64,000 nucleotides of DNA from Algoriphagus aestuarii (GTDB lineage: Bacteria; Bacteroidota; Bacteroidia; Cytophagales; Cyclobacteriaceae). Location of the stretch: NCBI GenBank assembly GCA_017051695.1, contig JAFIDK010000002.1, positions 434,001 through 498,000 of the forward strand, written 5' to 3'. The translations under genes and the position numbers were made by a program. How positions within the stretch are numbered: position 1 is the first letter of the stretch; each line of letters begins with the position of its first letter. The notes beneath the pieces are model-generated. The model was not told where the DNA came from and ran no database searches. It worked only from the letters and a program-made list of their open reading frames with translations. This document shows, in pieces, positions 46,481-55,909 of this stretch.

Positions 46481-48373
46481 ATGCCTCAAACCAAAAAATT
46501 TATCATTGATTTTGACAGTACTTTCACACAAGTGGAAGCTTTGGATATTTTAGGTGAAATAAGCCTAGAAAAAGATCCTGAAAGAAATAGTAAATTACAA
46601 GCCATCAAAGACATTACCGACCAAGGAATGGAAGGCTCTTTGACATTCAGAGATAGCCTGATCCAGAGATTGGAGATTCTGAATGCCAGCAAACCACAAA
46701 TAGATGATCTAATTGATGCCTTAAAACAAAAGGTTTCTAAATCCTTTGAAAGGAATAAAGAATTCCTTCAAGACAATGCGGAGGATATTTACATCATCTC
46801 TAATGGTTTTAAGGATTTTATCATCCCAATTGTGGGTGATTATGGTATCAAAAAAGAAAATGTTTTTGCCAACGAATTCGTCTATGACGATAACGGAAAT
46901 ATAGTGGATTTCAATAGGGAAAATCCCCTGTCCTCCAATAACGGAAAAGCAGAAACTATCAAGAAGATCAATCTGGAAGGTGATATTTATGTAATCGGAG
47001 ATGGTTACACTGACTATGAGATCAAAGCCTCTGGCCTTGCAAATAAATTTTATGCTTTTACGGAGAATGTGTCCAGACCTAGGGTAACAAGCCAAGCCGA
47101 TCATATTGCTCCAAGCTTAGACGAGATTTTATATATCAACAAATTGAACACTAAATTTTCTTATCCAAAAAGCAGAATCAAAGTTCTCTTATTGGAAAAT
47201 GTCCATCCTATCGGGGTAGAACTCCTGAAAGAAGAAGGATATGATGTCGAAGTGATCAGCTCTGCCATGAGCGAAGATGAACTTTGTGAAAAAATCAAAA
47301 ATGTTTCCATTATAGGAATCCGTTCGAAAACCAATATCACCAAAAAAGTTTTGGAGAATGCCAACCGGTTGATCGCGATCGGGGCTTTCTGTATCGGAAC
47401 CAATCAAATTGACTTGGAAACCTGTCAGGAGAAAGGCATTGCTGTATTTAATGCGCCTTTTAGCAATACCCGCTCTGTCGTGGAAATGGCTATCGCGGAG
47501 ATCATCTTCCTGATGAGAAACTTTGCCGATAAATCCGTAGCGATGCATCAAGGGAAATGGGACAAGTCCGCCAGTGGAAGCTTTGAGATCAGAGGAAAAA
47601 AATTGGGTATCGTCGGATATGGAAACATCGGAGCACAACTTTCTGTTTTGGCAGAAAACATGGGGATGAATGTATTCTATTACGATGTCATAGAAAGACT
47701 TGCTCTGGGAAATGCCACAAAACTTGATTCCTTGGATGAATTATTGAGCACCTGCGATATGATTTCTCTCCATGTAGATGGGAGAAAGGAAAATAAAAAC
47801 CTAATCGATCAAGCCAAAATCTCCAAGATGAAAAAAGGTGCGATTTTGGTCAATCTTAGCCGTGGTCATGTCGTGGAGATTTCTGCATTAAAAGATGCGA
47901 TTCTTTCAGGTCATTTGGCAGGATGTGCAGTCGATGTATTTCCTGAGGAGCCAAAAAACAATTCCGAGCCTTTTGTTTCTGAATTGATTGGTTTGCCAAA
48001 CACGATCCTTACTCCGCATATCGGAGGCAGTACGCTAGAAGCACAAGAGAATATTGCTCGATTCGTACCCGGAAAGATCATGGAATATATCAATACCGGA
48101 AATACTTATAATTCTGTCAACTTCCCGAATATCCAATTGCCGTTTTTACAGGATGCACATCGTTTGATCCATATTCATCTAAACGAACCAGGAGTGCTGG
48201 CAAAAATTAATCAGGTGTTGGCAAACTATGAAATCAACATTGTGGGTCAATATCTGAAGACGAATGAAAAAATCGGTTATGTCATCACGGACATCGATAA
48301 GGCCTATTCGCCTGATGCCATCGATGCTTTGAAAACCATTCCCGGAACTATCAGATTCCGAACACTCTACTAA
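46481..48373 (+). CDS. serA: SerB-SerA fusion: phosphoserine phosphatase-like HAD domain plus phosphoglycerate dehydrogenase
   Basis: 630 aa. Residues about 1-225 form an HAD-type phosphatase with all four motifs: DFDST (D10, D12), the ISNGFKDF serine (about 106), K in NNGKAET (about 166) and GDGYTDYE (about 174-181); E19 fits the phosphoserine-phosphatase cap. Residues about 232-550 are phosphoglycerate dehydrogenase, with NAD motif GYGNIG (379-384), the SRGHVVE arginine region and the HIGGSTLEAQ histidine. An ACT domain fills about 555-630, which usually mediates serine feedback. Steps one and three of serine synthesis would thus share one chain; serC is not nearby. Confidence 0.9.
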   Translation: MPQTKKFIIDFDSTFTQVEALDILGEISLEKDPERNSKLQAIKDITDQGMEGSLTFRDSLIQRLEILNASKPQIDDLIDALKQKVSKSFERNKEFLQDNAEDIYIISNGFKDFIIPIVGDYGIKKENVFANEFVYDDNGNIVDFNRENPLSSNNGKAETIKKINLEGDIYVIGDGYTDYEIKASGLANKFYAFTENVSRPRVTSQADHIAPSLDEILYINKLNTKFSYPKSRIKVLLLENVHPIGVELLKEEGYDVEVISSAMSEDELCEKIKNVSIIGIRSKTNITKKVLENANRLIAIGAFCIGTNQIDLETCQEKGIAVFNAPFSNTRSVVEMAIAEIIFLMRNFADKSVAMHQGKWDKSASGSFEIRGKKLGIVGYGNIGAQLSVLAENMGMNVFYYDVIERLALGNATKLDSLDELLSTCDMISLHVDGRKENKNLIDQAKISKMKKGAILVNLSRGHVVEISALKDAILSGHLAGCAVDVFPEEPKNNSEPFVSELIGLPNTILTPHIGGSTLEAQENIARFVPGKIMEYINTGNTYNSVNFPNIQLPFLQDAHRLIHIHLNEPGVLAKINQVLANYEINIVGQYLKTNEKIGYVITDIDKAYSPDAIDALKTIPGTIRFRTLY

Positions 48374-48379
48374 AATGAA

Positions 48380-48412
48380 AAGAGCTCCGAAATTCGGAGC
48401 TCTTCTTATTTT
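48380..48412 (+). terminator. Terminator after the SerB-SerA gene
   Basis: Stem aagagctccgaa (48380-48391) and ttcggagctctt (48393-48404) followed by a T-rich tract. It lies 7 nt after the stop codon. Confidence 0.88.
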
Positions 48413-48489
48413 TAGGGTATCCATTGATTTTATTACAGTAAAATCATTTTTCTATGAATTGGGATAATCCTTTATAATTCAACATGGTT

Positions 48490-48936
48490 TCAAGGATGGA
48501 GCAATCTTCTATGATAATTGATCTGGCCTAGATGATAATTGAAATGGCCGTAAAGATGGATTAAGAAATACTCAATGGTCATGGGCTTTCCAAAAACCTC
48601 TTTTGGGTATTCTTTATCTACCAGACTTTCATCCATTCCTTCCAAACTGGTAATCATGATTCTTTTCAGGTTGCTGATGGAAGATAAGAGTTCTGATTTT
48701 GGAACATTTTTGCCGGCAAATTCAAATTCCCGGTCTCTGGTATATTCAAATCCACCGAGTTCATGCCCTACAAATGCCTGCAAATTTCCTAAAAGGTGTA
48801 GGCATAAATTACCTGCCGAATTGCTAATGTGTTGATTGGTCTCCCAGAGGACATTTTCCACAGTATAGGCCTTTATTTCCTCATATAGTCGATCTATGTC
48901 TCTTTCAAATAATTTAATTAACTCACTAAATAGCAT
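48490..48936 (-). CDS. DinB-family four-helix protein
   Basis: 148 aa, a DinB/DUF1572-like metal-dependent four-helix bundle. Candidate metal histidines are in LHLLGNL (about 48), HLYGHFNYH (about 127-135) and HLGQINYH. Such proteins act as thiol-dependent S-transferases or have unknown roles. It begins 12 nt after the muramidase stop on the same strand. Confidence 0.85.
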   Translation of the reverse strand: MLFSELIKLFERDIDRLYEEIKAYTVENVLWETNQHISNSAGNLCLHLLGNLQAFVGHELGGFEYTRDREFEFAGKNVPKSELLSSISNLKRIMITSLEGMDESLVDKEYPKEVFGKPMTIEYFLIHLYGHFNYHLGQINYHRRLLHP

Positions 48937-48948
48937 ATACTTGGGTTT

Positions 48949-49773
48949 TTAAATTGCAAATTTATCAAAGGCGCTTGCCAATTTACTATCGTATTTATTC
49001 AATGCAAATCCCGAACCATTATAGCATTTAGCGAATTTGGGCCAGTCTTTTACTTGGAGGTGTTTCAAACATCCATATTTTTCTATGTACTTTCCAAAAG
49101 CCTGTAAATGATTTCTCTCATGGATATACATCTGATCCACAAAGTTGCTAACTGAGCCGTAACCTAATGGTAGTGCATGATATCCCATGATCTGGAAACA
49201 ACCCCATGATGCAGAGGCCAAAGCTGCTTCTTTGATCTTAGGGTCTGGACCTATCTGCATGGCTTTTTCTAGCCGCTCATATTCCTGTGTTCCCGATGTA
49301 TAATGTTTTTTAGTCCAGCCTTTGTAAAGAATGTTCTCATTCTCTGGTTCGGAAAATGAATTCGGGTCAAAACCTTTTTCCATTAATTGCCGCCAAAATA
49401 CATGGCCTTCAAAAAGTATTTTCGGTTTCCCATTTATCAAAAATCCTTTTCCACTGCTTTCCACTTCGTTAACTGCTTTGACCACTGCTAATTCCAAAGA
49501 ATATTCCTGTGCAAAATTGATGAGGTCCTGCTCTCCTAGAAACTTGTCTCCAAATGCCAAAAATGGCTTTGCCACATCAAGAAGAATAGTCCAGGTTTTA
49601 ATTCCTACCTCTCCGTCAACTACCAATTGATGCTTTTTTTGAAATTCTCTCACTGCCTGATCTGTTGCCAAATCAAAATAACCGGAAGAATTAACGATGT
49701 AACCCAATTTGCCTAGAACTTCCTGTAAAAATGAAACAGCTGAACCTCTAGACTTGTATTTGATGTATTGCAT
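48949..49773 (-). CDS. Phage-type N-acetylmuramidase with peptidoglycan-binding domain
   Basis: About 274 aa from ATG 49773; a TTG 6 nt upstream is rejected. An N-terminal PG_binding_1 domain (about 1-65, SRGSAVSFLQEVLGKLGY) is followed by an N-acetylmuramidase domain (DUF3380) with AVNEVESSGKGFL (catalytic Glu) and ILFEGHVFWRQL. There is no signal peptide, as in phage endolysins, yet no phage genes are close by. It could be a domesticated endolysin or an effector-like lysozyme secreted by another route. Confidence 0.85.
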   Translation of the reverse strand: MQYIKYKSRGSAVSFLQEVLGKLGYIVNSSGYFDLATDQAVREFQKKHQLVVDGEVGIKTWTILLDVAKPFLAFGDKFLGEQDLINFAQEYSLELAVVKAVNEVESSGKGFLINGKPKILFEGHVFWRQLMEKGFDPNSFSEPENENILYKGWTKKHYTSGTQEYERLEKAMQIGPDPKIKEAALASASWGCFQIMGYHALPLGYGSVSNFVDQMYIHERNHLQAFGKYIEKYGCLKHLQVKDWPKFAKCYNGSGFALNKYDSKLASAFDKFAI

Positions 49774-49783
49774 ATACAAGTTT

Positions 49784-49820
49784 TAAAAATAAAAAGTACT
49801 TCAATTTAGTTGAAGTACTT
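49784..49820 (-). terminator. Terminator after the DEAD-box helicase gene
   Basis: Stem aagtacttcaa (49794-49804) and ttgaagtactt (49810-49820), followed on the minus strand by a T-rich tract. It lies between the helicase stop and the muramidase start. Confidence 0.85.
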
Positions 49821-49848
49821 CGGATTTACAATTAAAACTAGGTTTCTA

Positions 49849-51231
49849 TTAAGGTTCAATTACATTCTTTCTGTTTCCGAACTTACCAGATCCGGAAGAA
49901 TTCTGAGAATTGTTTGAATCTGGTTTGGGCAAATGTTCCACCTTTGATTCTTTTGACTGTTCTTGCTGGGCTTGAGCATGTTGAGTTGGCTTTTGTCTTG
50001 GAGGAAATTTCTTTTTTCCTTTTGACTTTGGCTTGTTCCCACCATTTTTATCATGTGCAACTGGTTTCCGATTGCTTTTGATTGTATCAGCCTGATAAAT
50101 AGGTCCTTTTTCAAAATCATCAGGAAGTGGATTTTGGGTAATGCTCATCCCGATCAGCTTCTCTATTCTGGCAAACTTTTGCTGATCTTTAGGATTTACA
50201 AAGGTGATGGCCTCTCCTTCTTTATCCGCTCTGGCCGTTCTCCCAACTCTGTGCACATAATCTTCCGGGTCGCCAGGTGTATCAAAATTGATGACAAGTT
50301 CTATCCCTACCACGTCAATTCCCCTGGAGATAATATCGGTACCGATTAGGATCTTCACGGCTTTATTTTTAAAAGCAGACATGATCTTTTCACGGTCTAT
50401 TTGTTCTAAATCTGAATGAAAAGCCTCTACATCAAAATGTTTCTTCAATACTTTAAACAATCCTTTAACCTTCTCTTTGGTAGAAGCGAAAATGATGACT
50501 GCTTCGTAGTTTTTTTGAGATAGAATATGTCTGACTAGATTTTCTTTTTGGGTATCATAGACGGAGTACATAGCCTGTGTGACTCCTTCAGCAGTTTTTC
50601 CGATCGCGATAGAAATTTCCTCTGGTTGGTTCAATATTTTCATACTGAACTGGCGGATTTTGGATGGCATAGTAGCCGAAAACAAAATAGTCTGGCGCTT
50701 CTTGGGAAGGTAATTCACGATTTTCAAAATATCGTCTGAGAAGCCCATATCCATCATTCTATCCGCTTCATCCAGAATCAGGTGCTCCAATGAACTTAAA
50801 TCCATTTTTCCTCCTGCCAGTAATGCGATCAACCTCCCCGGTGTAGCCACAACAATCTCAGCTCCTGTTTCCAAAGCTTTCTTTTGCTGCTCCCAGACCA
50901 GTCCGTCTCCACCACCATAAATCGGGATGGAACTGATACCCAGGAAATAAGAAAACCCCTGGATCTGTTGGTCAATTTGTATGGCAAGCTCTCTGGTAGG
51001 CGCCAATACCAAGGTATTTAGCTTATCAGAACCTGATTTCGAGATTTTATTGAGAACGGGCAAGATAAAAGCGGCAGTTTTTCCAGTTCCTGTTTGTGCA
51101 CAAGCAATCAGGTCTTTATTATTCAGAATGACAGGAATTGCTTTTTCTTGTATGGGTGTGGGTTGATCAAAACCCATCGCATCTAGACCCTCCTGTAAGG
51201 AAGGTTCAAAGTTAAATGAAGAGAAATCCAA
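49849..51231 (-). CDS. DEAD-box RNA helicase, RhlE-like
   Basis: 460 aa with all helicase motifs: Q-motif (MGFDQPTPIQEKAIP), AQTGTGKT, PTRELA, LDEADRM, SAT, and C-terminal HRVGRTAR. After about residue 375 comes a basic and Q/N/S-rich low-complexity tail suited to RNA binding. RhlE-type helicases assist ribosome assembly and RNA decay, often in the cold. A full promoter match lies upstream. Confidence 0.94.
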   Translation of the reverse strand: MDFSSFNFEPSLQEGLDAMGFDQPTPIQEKAIPVILNNKDLIACAQTGTGKTAAFILPVLNKISKSGSDKLNTLVLAPTRELAIQIDQQIQGFSYFLGISSIPIYGGGDGLVWEQQKKALETGAEIVVATPGRLIALLAGGKMDLSSLEHLILDEADRMMDMGFSDDILKIVNYLPKKRQTILFSATMPSKIRQFSMKILNQPEEISIAIGKTAEGVTQAMYSVYDTQKENLVRHILSQKNYEAVIIFASTKEKVKGLFKVLKKHFDVEAFHSDLEQIDREKIMSAFKNKAVKILIGTDIISRGIDVVGIELVINFDTPGDPEDYVHRVGRTARADKEGEAITFVNPKDQQKFARIEKLIGMSITQNPLPDDFEKGPIYQADTIKSNRKPVAHDKNGGNKPKSKGKKKFPPRQKPTQHAQAQQEQSKESKVEHLPKPDSNNSQNSSGSGKFGNRKNVIEP

Positions 51232-51287
51232 TGGTTGGTATGATTTTCAAAGTGTAAAAAACTGTAAAACAATCAGTTCGATTGCTT

Positions 51288-51320
51288 CAAATATAAGCCT
51301 TTATCAAGCATAAACGCAAA
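51288..51320 (-). promoter_or_regulatory. Promoter of the DEAD-box helicase gene
   Basis: On the minus strand TTTG at 51317-51320 and TATATTTG at 51288-51295 with about 21 nt between. The predicted 5' leader is about 50 nt, long enough for a cold-responsive structure. Confidence 0.6.
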
Positions 51321-51442
51321 ATAGGATGATATCCTGAATTTCTATTGATAATAGTTTAAATATTCGAAGTATCCAGTAAGAAAATGGAATGATTACATCA
51401 TTTTAGGTTATATTACTATACTTACGTAAAAAAGCCCAAACT

Positions 51443-52513
51443 ATGAAAACTTCCATTGTCATACGGATCTCCTGGATGTTTATTCCGGCTTTCGTCCTCT
51501 GCAGCAGTTACTCATTATTTGCGCAGACTTTTCAACTTTCGGGAAGAATTCTGGATGTAGATACCAAAGAATATCTAGATGGAGTAAGTGTAACTTTAAC
51601 CGGCACAGCTTTCGGACAAGTTTCAAAAAGTGGGGGGAATTTTAAATTGGAGGACTTATTGAGTGATAAATATACCCTAGCTCTATCTTATCCAGGATAT
51701 AATAAGTATGAAAAAGTGATCCGGCTTGATCAGGATTTAAATCTGGGAGATCTTTATTTGGTGAAGTTTGGCGCAGAAGGCTCAGGAGCAGCGCTTCAGA
51801 AAACCATTCGAGCCAATAATATCACCAATCTTTTTAATGATAGACCGAATATGATCGGTGGAAATGCAGTTTATGGCATCCCTCCTGAACCAAAAAAAGT
51901 GGAAGGGACCAATTACCTCGATACCAAATGGAATACTGCCTCCTTGCTCCTATACCGAGATCAGCAGCTTTTGGAGGGATTTAGAATCAGGTATAATATT
52001 GTTTCGAATATGTTTGAACTGATGGAGCCAGAAAATAATTTGGTTTCTGTCATGCCTGGATTAAGAATCCAAAATTTTGTCTTTGTAGACTCTACCTATA
52101 AAGTGCCAAGATATTTTGTCAATGGAATGGATTTTAAAGATGAAGGCTCTCCTATTTCAGGATTTTTTGAAGTGCTTATCGATGGAGAATTACCACTCAT
52201 GCGAAGAACGATGGCCGTTTTCAAAGAATCTAATTATAATACGGCCCTGATGGTAGGAAACCGAAATGACCAGATTATTAAAAGGAATGTCTATTATTAT
52301 TTAAAGGGAGAAGATGTCTATGAAATGCCATCAGGAAGGAAAAAGATTTTCGAAGTTTTTGGGGAAAATGCTGTGGAAATGAAGGAATATACAGAGAAAA
52401 ACAGCATAGATCTTAAAGACCCCAGCGGGCTTTTCCAATTGTTCACCCATTATAATTCACAATTCCCCGGCTTTGAACCAATCATGAGCCAACTTTTAGA
52501 CGAAAACCAATAA
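51443..52513 (+). CDS. Secreted protein with carboxypeptidase-regulatory-like domain
   Basis: 356 aa with a signal peptide (about 1-28, ending LFAQ). A CarboxypepD_reg-like beta-sandwich occupies about 30-110 (LSGRILDVDTKEYLDGVSV). The rest is an uncharacterised beta-rich domain containing YYYLKGEDVYEMPSGRK. It is too short for a TonB receptor barrel. It precedes the gamma-glutamyltransferase gene by 13 nt, so it probably belongs to that operon. Confidence 0.78.
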   Translation: MKTSIVIRISWMFIPAFVLCSSYSLFAQTFQLSGRILDVDTKEYLDGVSVTLTGTAFGQVSKSGGNFKLEDLLSDKYTLALSYPGYNKYEKVIRLDQDLNLGDLYLVKFGAEGSGAALQKTIRANNITNLFNDRPNMIGGNAVYGIPPEPKKVEGTNYLDTKWNTASLLLYRDQQLLEGFRIRYNIVSNMFELMEPENNLVSVMPGLRIQNFVFVDSTYKVPRYFVNGMDFKDEGSPISGFFEVLIDGELPLMRRTMAVFKESNYNTALMVGNRNDQIIKRNVYYYLKGEDVYEMPSGRKKIFEVFGENAVEMKEYTEKNSIDLKDPSGLFQLFTHYNSQFPGFEPIMSQLLDENQ

Positions 52514-52526
52514 ACACCCTATTCAA

Positions 52527-54392
52527 ATGAGAAAATTTTACCTGTTTGCCCTGTTACTTCTATCATGGAATGTAAGCGGGCAAGGATTGCCAGGACTTGG
52601 TGCTGGTACCACCCCAACCAATAAACCGATTCTACATGGAAAAGATTGGGTTGCGATTACTGGTAAGCCATTAGGTGCCAGTGCAGGAGCGGCAATATTC
52701 CAACAAGGTGGAAATGCTGTGGACGCCGCCTGTGCCATGATTGCCGCTACATCCACCATGTGGGATGTGTTATCCTGGGGAGGAGAAACCCAAGCTTTGA
52801 TTTATAATCCTCACACCAAAAAAGTAATTGCCATTAATGCGTTGGGTTATGCGCCAACTGGAGCTACCGTTGAGTTTTATAAGTCCCAAGGAATGGATTA
52901 CCCACCTCAATTCGGACCTTTGGCAGCGACTACTCCTGGTACACCCGGAGGAATTATGACCATGCTAGCTGAATATGGCACGATGAGTCTGGAACAAATA
53001 TTAAAGCCGTCAATGGATCTCGCAATGGGGTATCCCATTGAGACCCAGACTGCCAATGCGATGGAATCGCAAAAAGCCAGGATTAAACAATGGCCTTATT
53101 CAAAAAAAATCTTTCTTCCACATTTAGGTGAAGAAAGAGAAGCCCCATCTCCAGGTGAGATTTTCGTTCAGGAAGATTTATATCAAACTCTTTCCAAACT
53201 TGTTGCAGCAGAAAAAGAAGCCTTGGCCGCAGGCAAATCCAGAAAGGAAGCGATCTATGCTGCTTATGACAGATTTTACAAAGGGGATATTGCCAAAGAA
53301 ATCGTAAGAGGAACCCGGGAACAAGGAGGGCTTTTTACTGAAGCGGATTTGGCTAACTGGAAAGTAAAAATCGAAGAACCTCTGCATGTCAATTACAAAG
53401 GTATAGACGTGTATAAGCTGCAGGAATGGACACAAGGTCCGGCATTGCTCCAGTCTTTGAATATTTTGGAGAATTTTGATTTGAAATCCATGGGATATAA
53501 TTCAGCCAAATACATCCACACCGTTTATCAGGCGATGAATTTGGCCTTTGCGGATCGTGATTTTTATTACGGAGATCCCGCTTTTGTAAAATCCCCTATG
53601 AAAGGATTACTTTCCAAAGAATATGCAAAAGAACGGGCCAAACTCATCGGTGAAAAAAATGATCCGACTATTACAGCTGGAGATCCTTATCCATTTCAAG
53701 GTGAAACCAATCCATACTTGGATCTATTGAAAAAGAACAAAGAGGTAATGGCTTTCCGAAAAGAGGGATTCAATCAAAGTTTGGATCCTGAATTTATCGA
53801 AAATTTCCAGAAAGGAACTACCTCCGTGGAAGCTGCAGACGCAGAAGGTTGGGTTGTTTCTGTCACTCCCAGTGGCGGTTGGATTCCTGCTGTAGTAGCT
53901 GGAAATACTGGAGTTGGATTATCTCAACGGATGCAAAGTTTCGTCTTGGACGAGGCACTTAACCCTTACAACTTACCCGAACATGGTAAAAGACCAAGAG
54001 TGACACTTACACCAAGCCTTGCTTTAAAAGATGGAAAACCACTATTGGCATTTGCTGTTCAGGGTGGTGATTCACAGGATCAGAATTTATTGCAGATGTT
54101 CCTAAATATTGTAGAGTTTGGAATGGATGTACAAGAATCGGTCGAGGCACCGAATTTCAATTCCTATCAGATGCAAAGTTCATTTGGAGACCATGAGGTA
54201 CGGCCAGGTGCAATTGTTTTAAGGGAAGATTCTCCAACTTGGGTCAATAAAGAACTGGCTTCAAAAGGTTACTCGATCGAACTTTGGAACAAAACTTCAG
54301 GACCCATCAATGCCATATGGTTTGATTGGAAACATGGGACTTTCTGGGGCGGATCCAGTGATTATGGGGATGATTATGGAATAGCTTGGTGA
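52527..54392 (+). CDS. ggt: Gamma-glutamyltransferase family protein
   Basis: 621 aa with a signal peptide (about 1-18). The Ntn-hydrolase precursor layout is visible: GNAVDAACAMIAATS near residue 55, and a candidate nucleophile threonine at about T432 in KGTTSVEAADAEGW. The usual TTHxS context is altered to TTSVE, but spacing to the conserved D-x-x-G is kept. A C-terminal block AVQGGDSQDQNLLQ replaces the more usual GGS(P/R)I. It is a divergent branch, so substrate and transfer activity are uncertain. Periplasmic. Confidence 0.85.
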   Translation: MRKFYLFALLLLSWNVSGQGLPGLGAGTTPTNKPILHGKDWVAITGKPLGASAGAAIFQQGGNAVDAACAMIAATSTMWDVLSWGGETQALIYNPHTKKVIAINALGYAPTGATVEFYKSQGMDYPPQFGPLAATTPGTPGGIMTMLAEYGTMSLEQILKPSMDLAMGYPIETQTANAMESQKARIKQWPYSKKIFLPHLGEEREAPSPGEIFVQEDLYQTLSKLVAAEKEALAAGKSRKEAIYAAYDRFYKGDIAKEIVRGTREQGGLFTEADLANWKVKIEEPLHVNYKGIDVYKLQEWTQGPALLQSLNILENFDLKSMGYNSAKYIHTVYQAMNLAFADRDFYYGDPAFVKSPMKGLLSKEYAKERAKLIGEKNDPTITAGDPYPFQGETNPYLDLLKKNKEVMAFRKEGFNQSLDPEFIENFQKGTTSVEAADAEGWVVSVTPSGGWIPAVVAGNTGVGLSQRMQSFVLDEALNPYNLPEHGKRPRVTLTPSLALKDGKPLLAFAVQGGDSQDQNLLQMFLNIVEFGMDVQESVEAPNFNSYQMQSSFGDHEVRPGAIVLREDSPTWVNKELASKGYSIELWNKTSGPINAIWFDWKHGTFWGGSSDYGDDYGIAW

Positions 54393-54448
54393 CAATTATC
54401 CATCCATTTTAGCCTTACACCAATTTTCAACCAATCAATCTTAATCCA

Positions 54449-55903
54449 GTGAAAAAACACTATTTAAACCTCCTATTCATTCCTGCATTTATGTTGGGAG
54501 GAGCTGCTTTCGGGCAGAAAAAAACAAAGCCAAATCTTCTCAAAACAGAGGTTATCCAATCCGTGGATACGCGATTTGAAGCATTGACGGACCTAAGCGA
54601 TAAAATCTGGTCTTTCGAGGAAATCGCATTTCAGGAAACCAAATCCGCTGCAGCATTATCGGATTATGCCGAAAGTCTAGGTTTTAAAGTAACGCGGGGT
54701 GTTGGGGAGATTCCCACAGCTTTTGTTGCTGAATATGGTTCAGGATCTCCGGTGATTGGAATCCTAGGAGAATTTGATGCACTTCCTGGGCTATCGCAAA
54801 ACAAAGTACCTTACAAAAGCCCATTGCATGAAGATACTCCGGGTCATGGTTGTGGTCATAATCTATTCGGAGTGGCTTCTCTTGGTGCAGCAGCGGCAAT
54901 CAAAGACTTAATCGAAGAAGGAAAGATACAAGGAACAGTTCGCTTCTATGGAACACCAGCAGAAGAGAAGTTCTTTGGGAAATTATGGATGATCAGGGCA
55001 GGTTTATTTAAAGATGTGGATGTAGTATTGGATTGGCATCCGGCAGCAGAAACCAAAACAGCTGTCCAGAAAGGACTTGCTTTGGTGGATTTTCAAGTGG
55101 AATTTAAAGGGCAGGCAGCTCATGCAGCTGCAGATCCATGGAATGGCAGATCTGCTTCAGATGCTTTGGAACTTTATACAACAGGCATTAACTATTACAG
55201 AGAGCATATCAAACCTACTGTAAGAATCCATTATCATATCCAAGATGCTGGACAAGTAGTCAATGTGGTTCCTGATTATAGTAGAATTTGGGTGCGGGTA
55301 AGGGATAGCAGTAGGGATGGATTGATGCCTGTCTACGAACAAGTCATGAAAATGGCTGAAGGAGCGGCAATCATGGCCAATGTGGATTACGAAGTGAATT
55401 TGATTTCAGGAATTCATGAAATCTTGGTAAACCGTACAGGATCAGCAGCCTTGCAGAAAAACCTGGAAACTTTGGGGCCAATTTCTTATACCGAAGAAGA
55501 ACAGGAGTTTGCGAGGAAAATCCAGGAGGCAACAGGAAAACCACAGATTGGTTTGGTAAGTGAAATCGAGCCTATGGAAGAAACAGCGGAGCATAGCATG
55601 GGTGGAAGTACAGATGTGGGAGATGTCAGCTATGTGGTACCGACCATCAGACTTTCTGCTACCACTGCTCCGAATGGGACGCCTTGGCATTCATGGGCTG
55701 TTGTAGCCGCAGGAGGCATGTCAATAGGACATAAAGGAATGGCCTATGCTGCCAAAGCCCTATCCATGACCATGGTGGACTTATTCCAAAATCCAGAATT
55801 AGTCAATGCTGTCAAAGCAGATTTTAAAGAGCATTTGGGTGATTATGTATACAAAGGAATGATCCCTCCAGGACCACCTCCGATTAATTCCAATCTTCAA
55901 TAA
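54449..55903 (+). CDS. Exported M20D amidohydrolase, AbgB-like
   Basis: 484 aa starting at GTG 54449, with a signal peptide (about 1-22, ending AFGQ). Metal-site features include LGEFDALPG (about 108), GHGCGHNLFG (about 130), DWHPAAET and EHSMGGSTDVGDVSY. The C-terminal HSWAVVAAGGMSIGHKGM closely resembles AbgB, the p-aminobenzoyl-glutamate hydrolase subunit, and length matches. AbgA and AbgT are absent here. The export signal and ggt partner suggest periplasmic removal of glutamate from conjugates; the true substrate is unknown. Confidence 0.85.
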   Translation: MKKHYLNLLFIPAFMLGGAAFGQKKTKPNLLKTEVIQSVDTRFEALTDLSDKIWSFEEIAFQETKSAAALSDYAESLGFKVTRGVGEIPTAFVAEYGSGSPVIGILGEFDALPGLSQNKVPYKSPLHEDTPGHGCGHNLFGVASLGAAAAIKDLIEEGKIQGTVRFYGTPAEEKFFGKLWMIRAGLFKDVDVVLDWHPAAETKTAVQKGLALVDFQVEFKGQAAHAAADPWNGRSASDALELYTTGINYYREHIKPTVRIHYHIQDAGQVVNVVPDYSRIWVRVRDSSRDGLMPVYEQVMKMAEGAAIMANVDYEVNLISGIHEILVNRTGSAALQKNLETLGPISYTEEEQEFARKIQEATGKPQIGLVSEIEPMEETAEHSMGGSTDVGDVSYVVPTIRLSATTAPNGTPWHSWAVVAAGGMSIGHKGMAYAAKALSMTMVDLFQNPELVNAVKADFKEHLGDYVYKGMIPPGPPPINSNLQ

Positions 55904-55909
55904 ACAAGT

